Part shown: positions 6,691-10,786 of the stretch, piece by piece
Layout of the letters: each line of letters begins with the position of its first letter
Numbering within the stretch: position 1 is the first letter of the stretch
Origin: an uncultured Chloroflexota bacterium
Lineage (GTDB): Bacteria; Chloroflexota; Dehalococcoidia; Lucifugimonadales; CAJWER01
Direction: 5' to 3'
NCBI GenBank assembly: GCA_913030785.1
Contig: CAJWER010000086.1
Location: forward strand, 1-10,786
DNA length: 10,786 bases
The notes under the pieces: generated by a model
Told to the model about the DNA's origin: nothing
Seen by the model: the letters and a program-made list of their open reading frames with translations, nothing else
Databases searched by the model: none
Translations under genes and position numbers: made by a program

Positions 6691-6913
6691 GTGCGATGAA
6701 CGTCCTCGTGCCGATGTACCTGCTAATCTGCGGGCTTCTGCTTGCCTCGGCCGAAGAGTCCTCGATATAGACCTGGAGATGGTCGGACGCATCGATTCCC
6801 GAAACGTACATGGTGCTGCCGTACTGCTCCAGAGGAGTTGCACAACTGAAATCTGCCCAGCCAACAGCGGTGCGTTGTCCCGGTTGCTGCGGTCGAGGCA
6901 TTCCTATAGCTGA

Positions 6914-6942
6914 ATTGTACTGGATCGGAGGCCCCGTACCAA
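6914..6942 (-). promoter_or_regulatory. Sigma-70-like promoter for the GT-B-like gene
   Basis: On the minus strand TTGGTA (plus positions 6937-6942) and TACAAT (6914-6919) are 17 bases apart. The -10 box matches five of six consensus positions and the -35 box four of six. The TACAAT hexamer is the same one seen before the MFS gene. The start would lie near 6907, leaving a leader of about 230 bases. Confidence 0.4.
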
Positions 6943-7021
6943 GGGTGAAAGCCCATGATCCTGGCGCGGGAAACCCCTCGTGCGTCGCTTGCGATTTGGC
7001 TACCGCGCCCCGTATCGAGTA

Positions 7022-7030
7022 TGGTAGAAT
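7022..7030 (+). promoter_or_regulatory. Extended -10 promoter candidate for the DUF1800 operon
   Basis: TGGTAGAAT matches the extended -10 form TGnTAnAAT and lies about 93 bases before the ATG at 7123. No good -35 stands at the normal distance; a weaker alternative is TTGGCT (6996-7001) with TATGGT (7020-7025). If used, it excludes the upstream in-frame start at 6955. Confidence 0.35.
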
Positions 7031-7112
7031 TCATGAAATTCCCACCCGGCCCCAACCGTTCCAATTCGGCCGCTGAGGACTCTGTCCCACAAATCCAGTT
7101 AACTACATATGT

Positions 7113-7116
7113 GGAG
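7113..7116 (+). promoter_or_regulatory. Shine-Dalgarno site deciding the DUF1800 start
   Basis: GGAG lies six bases before the ATG at 7123. It supports that start over the in-frame ATG at 6955, whose extra 56 residues resemble no family sequence. Confidence 0.65.
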
Positions 7117-7122
7117 TTCGAC

Positions 7123-8520
7123 ATGCCCAATCGTGAAGATATTGCACTGATGGCGCACCTGACGCGCCGTACCGGGTTTGGCGCAACTCGCTCCGAGCTT
7201 GAGACCCTGGTCGAGCAGGGGTACGACGAAACAGTGGAGCAGCTACTCAGCCCTGAGGACCAGCCACCAGTGGACGAGTACACGCTGTTCCGGTACCACC
7301 CCGGCGCGGAGACAGGCTCGAACCTCAACCACGCCCAGCTACGGTGGCTCTATGGGATGGTGACCACGCGCCGGCCTCTACAGGAGAAAGTGGCGCTCTT
7401 CTGGCATCATGTGTTCGCGACAGGTCAGGCGAAGGTGGAGAGCGGGCGGCAGATGTATGCGCAGATCGAGCTGTTTCGAGAGCAGGGCATGGGCAACTTC
7501 CGGGAGCTGCTGCTCTCTGTGTCCAAGGATCCTGCGATGCTCTATTGGCTCGACAATAACGAAAATCACAAACGAGCTCCCAACGAGAATTGGGGCAGGG
7601 AATTGTTGGAGCTGTTCTCGCTGGGTGCGGGAAACTACACGGAGAAGGACGTCTTTGAGTGCGCCAGGGCCTTTACTGGCTGGACGATGAGCCCCAAGAT
7701 TCACTGGCTGCTCTGGGGCCCCCACCTCTGGGACTTCGAGTACAAGCCCGAGGACCACGATAATGGCGAAAAGACGTTCCTGGGTCATACGGGCAATTTC
7801 AACGGCGAAGACATTATTGACATCATTTTGCAGCAGCCAGCCTGCGCCCGATTCATCATGCGGCATCTCTACAACTTCTTTGTGGCGGACGAGCCGCAGG
7901 TCCCAGCGTGGCCGATTGAGGAGCCTCGCGACCTGGAAGCGATCACTGCCCTCGAGGAGGTGTTCGTAAGCTCCGGGTACGAGATGATCCCAACACTCCG
8001 GTTCTTGCTCAAGTCTGATTTCTTCAAAGAAGCCATGTACCAAAAGGTGAAGAGCCCAGCGGAGGTGGTGGCGGGGACGCTGAGGCTGACCGGAGACTTG
8101 AACGGGCCAGATCCTCGTTGGGGCTGGGTTCCCAGCGAGCCAACGTACATGGGCCAGGCCCTGCTCGACCCTCCAAGCGTTGAAGGCTGGCACACTGGCA
8201 AGGAGTGGATCAATAGCGGCTCGCTGATAAACCGAGTCAACTTTGTGTCGGAGAAGATAAGCAACCTGGATCTGCCCGGGGTGCAAGACATTATCAGGCG
8301 GGTCGGCTCCACCAATGGTCATGGCATGAGTGCCGATATTCTGGTGGAAGGCTGCCTTGACCAAATGGGTCCGCTGGAAGTGAAGGAACAGACGCGAGCC
8401 GAGCTGGTCGCGCAGGTCGAGAGCGGAGGTCCGGTGGCAGCTGGCGACGAAGACTTTCCCAGTAGGGTTGGGGAGGTCCTGTCTCTAATTGCCGGTACCC
8501 GTGAATACCAGTTCGGCTAG
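7123..8520 (+). CDS. DUF1800 family protein
   Basis: A 465-residue protein, the normal size for DUF1800, an uncharacterised family often encoded beside DUF1501. Family signatures run in order: the N-terminal HLTRRTGFGATRSEL (12-26); EKVALFWHHVFATG (88-101); ENWGRELLELFSLGAGNYTE (155-174), the hallmark E-N-x-x-R-E-x-x-E-L-F-x-L-G; ARAFTGW (181-187); KTFLGHTGNFNGEDIIDII (217-235); and MGQALLDPPSVEGW (343-356). The conserved His, Glu and Asp residues in these blocks suggest a metal or catalytic site, but no reaction has been assigned to the family. There is no signal peptide or membrane segment from the chosen start, so a cytoplasmic location is likely; many family members look exported. It is the first gene of a three-gene operon, 37 bp before the DUF1501 gene. 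It likely works with DUF1501 as a pair, with the NHL protein as scaffold or partner; this is inference from gene order. Confidence 0.9.
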   Translation: MPNREDIALMAHLTRRTGFGATRSELETLVEQGYDETVEQLLSPEDQPPVDEYTLFRYHPGAETGSNLNHAQLRWLYGMVTTRRPLQEKVALFWHHVFATGQAKVESGRQMYAQIELFREQGMGNFRELLLSVSKDPAMLYWLDNNENHKRAPNENWGRELLELFSLGAGNYTEKDVFECARAFTGWTMSPKIHWLLWGPHLWDFEYKPEDHDNGEKTFLGHTGNFNGEDIIDIILQQPACARFIMRHLYNFFVADEPQVPAWPIEEPRDLEAITALEEVFVSSGYEMIPTLRFLLKSDFFKEAMYQKVKSPAEVVAGTLRLTGDLNGPDPRWGWVPSEPTYMGQALLDPPSVEGWHTGKEWINSGSLINRVNFVSEKISNLDLPGVQDIIRRVGSTNGHGMSADILVEGCLDQMGPLEVKEQTRAELVAQVESGGPVAAGDEDFPSRVGEVLSLIAGTREYQFG

Positions 8521-8542
8521 GCGATTTTCTTAAGTTGACGTT

Positions 8543-8548
8543 AAGGAG
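8543..8548 (+). promoter_or_regulatory. Shine-Dalgarno site of the DUF1501 gene
   Basis: AAGGAG lies nine bases before the ATG at 8558, in the 37-bp gap after the DUF1800 stop. No terminator or promoter is seen in this gap, consistent with cotranscription. Confidence 0.8.
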
Positions 8549-8557
8549 TACGTAGCG

Positions 8558-9694
8558 ATGGCTACAGCCCAAAAAGACCCGGTCCTAGTGGTTGTGCAGC
8601 TCAGTGGGGGTAATGACTACCTGAATACGGTGATTCCGTACCAGGACCCCAACTACTATGACAATAGGCAGACTTTACACTTCCCCGAAGAGCAGGTCCA
8701 CAAACTCGACGATCAACTTGCCTTCAACCCGTCGATGGGACCAATGAAGGAAATTTTCGATCGCGGGGACATGGCCGTGGTCCATGGCGTAGGCTGGGAG
8801 AACGCTACGCGGTCCCATTTTCGCGCAATGGATATCTGGCACACCGCGGAACCGGACAAGGTCGGTACTGAAGGCTGGCTTGGACAAGCGATTAGAGAGC
8901 TGGATCCGGAGGGTACAAACCCGGTTACAGCCGTCAACGTGGGTTATGGCCTGCCGAGGGCCCTTGTGGCACCCAACGTATCTGTCGCGTCGGTTGCAGA
9001 CCTCTCAACTTATGGACTGCTGACGGCCATCGAACAGAAGCAACAGCGTGACCAGATGCTGCAGCGGTTCTCCAGAATGTATGCCCCTGCGATCGGGTCT
9101 GGCCCTGTGATGGACTATCTCGGGCAGACCGGATTGGACGCACTGAAGGGAGCGGACATGCTCCGAATGGCGCCCGATGGTTACTCTTCCGGTGTCGAGT
9201 ACGCCTCGAACCCCCTGGCAGACAAGCTCAAGGATGTTTCGAAAATACTTCTTGCTGGCCTGGGTACCCGCGTCTTTTATACCGAACACGGCGGTTTTGA
9301 TACCCACGCAGCCCAGGGTCCAAACCATCCCAAGCTGTGGAGCCAGGTATCTAGTGCTGTGGCTGACTTCTGGGACGACCTACACGAGCACGATGCGGCG
9401 GACAACGTCATGATGTTCATCTTCTCCGAATTTGGGCGCAGAGTGAAAGAGAATGGCTCCGGTACCGACCACGGTGCCGCGGGGGTTAGCTTCGCGATTG
9501 GGCCCCAGGTGGCTGGCGGTATGTACAGCTCCTATCCGGAGACCCGCGCCGAGGCGCTACAGGACGGCGATCTCGCGCCGAACTTGGACTTCCGGGGTCT
9601 CTACACAACGGTGCTCGAAGACTGGATGGGTGTCGACGCGACCCCGATCGTCAACGGTCGCTTCGAGAAGCCTGCATTTATCGCTAAGGGTTAG
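8558..9694 (+). CDS. DUF1501 family protein (alkaline phosphatase/sulfatase-like fold)
   Basis: A 378-residue DUF1501 protein, a family related by fold to the alkaline phosphatase/sulfatase superfamily, usually paired with DUF1800 and of unknown substrate. The core starts at once with VLVVVQLSGGNDYLNTVIP (9-27), the canonical N-terminal block with its Asn-Asp pair. It continues with MAVVHGVGW and ATRSHFRAMDIW (72-94), then GGFDTHAAQ (245-253), FIFSEFGRRVKENGSGTDHG (287-306), and FRGLYTTVLEDWMG (345-358). Asp20, His87, Asp248, His250, Glu291, Asp304 and His305 are the likely metal or catalytic positions by family pattern. Many family members begin with a Tat signal (twin-Arg, then hydrophobic); here the protein begins MATAQKDP and has none, so a cytoplasmic form is inferred. 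It sits second in the operon and ends 19 bp before the NHL gene. Confidence 0.9.
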   Translation: MATAQKDPVLVVVQLSGGNDYLNTVIPYQDPNYYDNRQTLHFPEEQVHKLDDQLAFNPSMGPMKEIFDRGDMAVVHGVGWENATRSHFRAMDIWHTAEPDKVGTEGWLGQAIRELDPEGTNPVTAVNVGYGLPRALVAPNVSVASVADLSTYGLLTAIEQKQQRDQMLQRFSRMYAPAIGSGPVMDYLGQTGLDALKGADMLRMAPDGYSSGVEYASNPLADKLKDVSKILLAGLGTRVFYTEHGGFDTHAAQGPNHPKLWSQVSSAVADFWDDLHEHDAADNVMMFIFSEFGRRVKENGSGTDHGAAGVSFAIGPQVAGGMYSSYPETRAEALQDGDLAPNLDFRGLYTTVLEDWMGVDATPIVNGRFEKPAFIAKG

Positions 9695-9701
9695 TTTTTT
9701 T

Positions 9702-9706
9702 GGAGG
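9702..9706 (+). promoter_or_regulatory. Shine-Dalgarno site deciding the NHL-protein start
   Basis: GGAGG lies seven bases before the ATG at 9714. The frame is open upstream to 9453, but that part overlaps the DUF1501 gene and is its shadow, so 9714 is the start. Confidence 0.85.
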
Positions 9707-9713
9707 AAAAGGT

Positions 9714-10778
9714 ATGATCACGACCGCTGTGGCGGGTCGCGCATGGCATTTCAGCCATGCACTGGGCCGTCCGACCAATGAGCACAACGGCTCGACCGGT
9801 GGGTATCGCTACCCGATTGATCTGGTCATTGCCCCGGACGACATTCTGTTCGTTCTGAGCAGGGGACTGGGCGTCGAAGGAGCTTTGGAGCACGCGGACT
9901 TCGGTCGAATAGGCAAGACGACCCTAGACGAGGATCACATCGGTGATTTTGCCCGCCAGGAGTTTATCTGGCCCACCGGCATCGATCTATCGGCCGATGG
10001 TCGGCTATTTGTTACGGACGAGTTCCGTCATCAGGTGGTGATCTTCCCCTCTGACGTGATCTACCCATATCCCGAATTCAATCCAGAAGGCGAGCGGATA
10101 GGGGAGTGGGGCGAGCGAGGGTCAGCGCCGGGCCAGTTGGAGGCGCCCAGCGGCATCGAGTTTGACTCGAACGATGACGTTTACGTTGTCGATACAGGCA
10201 ATAGTCGCGTGCAGAAGTTCTCCAAGGATGGGGAGTATCAGAAGAGCTGGGGAGTCGCCGGCGCCGGGGATGGCGAGTTTGACAAGCCCTGGGGGATTAC
10301 GATCGATGCCGAGGGTGCGATCTACGTTGCAGACTGGGGCAATGATCGTGTGCAGAAGTTTTCGCCAGACGGCGAATATATCATGAGTTTTGGCGGACGC
10401 ACGGGTGATGGTGGGGATCTGAACCACCCGGCTAATGTGGCAGTGGACAGCGAAGGCGATGTCTATGTTACAGACTGGGGCAACAACCGTGTCCAGATTT
10501 ACGAGCCGAATGGCGACTCCCTGGCGGCGCTGTATGGGGATGCGGTGGAACTGTCAAAGGCCGGCGCGTACATCATCAGGAGAGATCCAGAGACGATCAA
10601 GGCCTTTCGTCGTGTCAAGGACCTCAACCATATGGGTTTGTTCTCCCGACCGGTCGGAATAGAGGTCGACTCTCAGGATCGAGTAATCATTACCGATACC
10701 TGTGGCAGGCTCCAGGTCTACATGAAGGACAATGACTTCTCTGAGCCCGAGCTTAAGTTACAGTTGGGTGATGGGTAG
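9714..10778 (+). CDS. NHL-repeat six-bladed beta-propeller protein
   Basis: A 354-residue protein made almost entirely of NHL-type repeats, ending at the TAG at 10776-10778. Six blades can be placed: about 33-50 (YPIDLVIAPDDILFVLSRG), 86-112 (WPTGIDLSADGRLFVTDEF), 144-171 (APSGIEF, then DVYVVDTGNSRVQKF), 190-218 (KPWGITI, then IYVADWGNDRVQKF), 237-264 (HPANVAV, then VYVTDWGNNRVQIY) and 312-338 (RPVGIEV, then VIITDTCGRLQVY). Blades 3-5 are textbook units (P-x-G-I, then D-x-x-N-x-R-V-Q). About 40 extra residues interrupt the pattern between blades 5 and 6. NHL propellers bind proteins, RNA or small ligands, and some form enzymes (peptidylglycine lyase or lactonase-like), so the activity is open. 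No signal peptide is seen. It is third in the operon, 19 bp after DUF1501 with a strong Shine-Dalgarno, which argues for a joint role with the DUF1800/DUF1501 pair. Confidence 0.9.
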   Translation: MITTAVAGRAWHFSHALGRPTNEHNGSTGGYRYPIDLVIAPDDILFVLSRGLGVEGALEHADFGRIGKTTLDEDHIGDFARQEFIWPTGIDLSADGRLFVTDEFRHQVVIFPSDVIYPYPEFNPEGERIGEWGERGSAPGQLEAPSGIEFDSNDDVYVVDTGNSRVQKFSKDGEYQKSWGVAGAGDGEFDKPWGITIDAEGAIYVADWGNDRVQKFSPDGEYIMSFGGRTGDGGDLNHPANVAVDSEGDVYVTDWGNNRVQIYEPNGDSLAALYGDAVELSKAGAYIIRRDPETIKAFRRVKDLNHMGLFSRPVGIEVDSQDRVIITDTCGRLQVYMKDNDFSEPELKLQLGDG

Positions 10779-10786
10779 CGAGAGTC

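Larger units (their letters stand above)
6676..7122. other. 447-bp divergent intergenic region
   Basis: No gene was recognised between the divergent GT-B-like and DUF1800 starts. The region holds the leftward Shine-Dalgarno (6685-6690), a leftward promoter candidate (6914-6942), a rightward extended -10 candidate (7022-7030) and the rightward Shine-Dalgarno (7113-7116). If the leftward promoter is used, the GT-B-like leader is about 230 bases, long enough for a regulatory leader or small ORF. One short minus-strand frame (ATG at 6811) overlaps the GT-B-like start but lacks a ribosome site. No riboswitch family was recognised. Confidence 0.5.

Noticed and set aside
6635..6811. Small minus-strand ORF overlapping the GT-B-like start
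   Set aside because: No ribosome site precedes its ATG and no family was recognised. It overlaps the true gene by about 40 bases; kept only as a leader possibility.
6955..7122. N-terminal extension of the DUF1800 protein
   Set aside because: The 56 extra residues are unlike the family, a promoter-like element lies inside, and a Shine-Dalgarno precedes the ATG at 7123.
7378..8364. Minus-strand open frame of 328 residues inside the DUF1800 gene
   Set aside because: It lies wholly antisense to a gene with clear family motifs and shows no domain of its own; long antisense frames are common in GC-rich coding DNA.
9695..9701. Run of seven T after the DUF1501 stop as an intrinsic terminator
   Set aside because: No GC-rich hairpin precedes it, and the Shine-Dalgarno of the NHL gene follows at once, so the genes are more likely cotranscribed.
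9453..9713. Upstream start for the NHL protein
   Set aside because: This part overlaps the DUF1501 coding region in another frame, and its sequence is Arg/Pro/Ser-rich shadow; GGAGG before 9714 gives the real start.

Overview
The window looks like bacterial chromosome of moderately high GC with ordinary Shine-Dalgarno sites. The gene mix is an MtaA/UroD-type methyltransferase, an Fsr-like MFS carrier, DppB-type permeases, and a DUF1800-DUF1501-NHL cluster. This mix recalls environmental Chloroflexota such as the SAR202 lineage or relatives. That placement is an impression from gene content only; there is no rRNA or tRNA here to test it. No mobile element, CRISPR array or RNA gene was seen.

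Layout. Positions 2-733 (+) hold the C-terminal 243 residues of a low-complexity Arg/Asp/Gly-rich protein whose start lies outside the window. Positions 820-1865 (+) hold a decayed MtaA/UroD-family methyltransferase, with one frameshift, one in-frame TGA and a probable loss of its third zinc ligand. It converges on an MFS transporter (1888-3123, -). A divergent intergenic region (3124-3308) carries a good promoter candidate for the MFS gene. Next come two tandem DppB-type ABC permease paralogs (3309-4418 and 4531-5544, +), with no DppC, ATPase or binding protein in view. A GT-B-like glycosyltransferase or epimerase-fold gene (5587-6675, -) converges on the second permease. A 447-bp divergent region (6676-7122) then leads into a compact operon: DUF1800 (7123-8520), DUF1501 (8558-9694) and a six-bladed NHL propeller protein (9714-10778). 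Each operon gene has a clear Shine-Dalgarno site and the gaps are short (37 and 19 bp).

How it fits together. The right-hand three-gene operon is the most system-like element. DUF1800 and DUF1501 proteins are known partners of unknown function, and here they are joined to a propeller scaffold, with none of the three showing an export signal. The left half is a patchwork of single genes, each probably with its own promoter, and shows duplication (permeases) and decay (methyltransferase), as expected of an accessory or fast-changing region.
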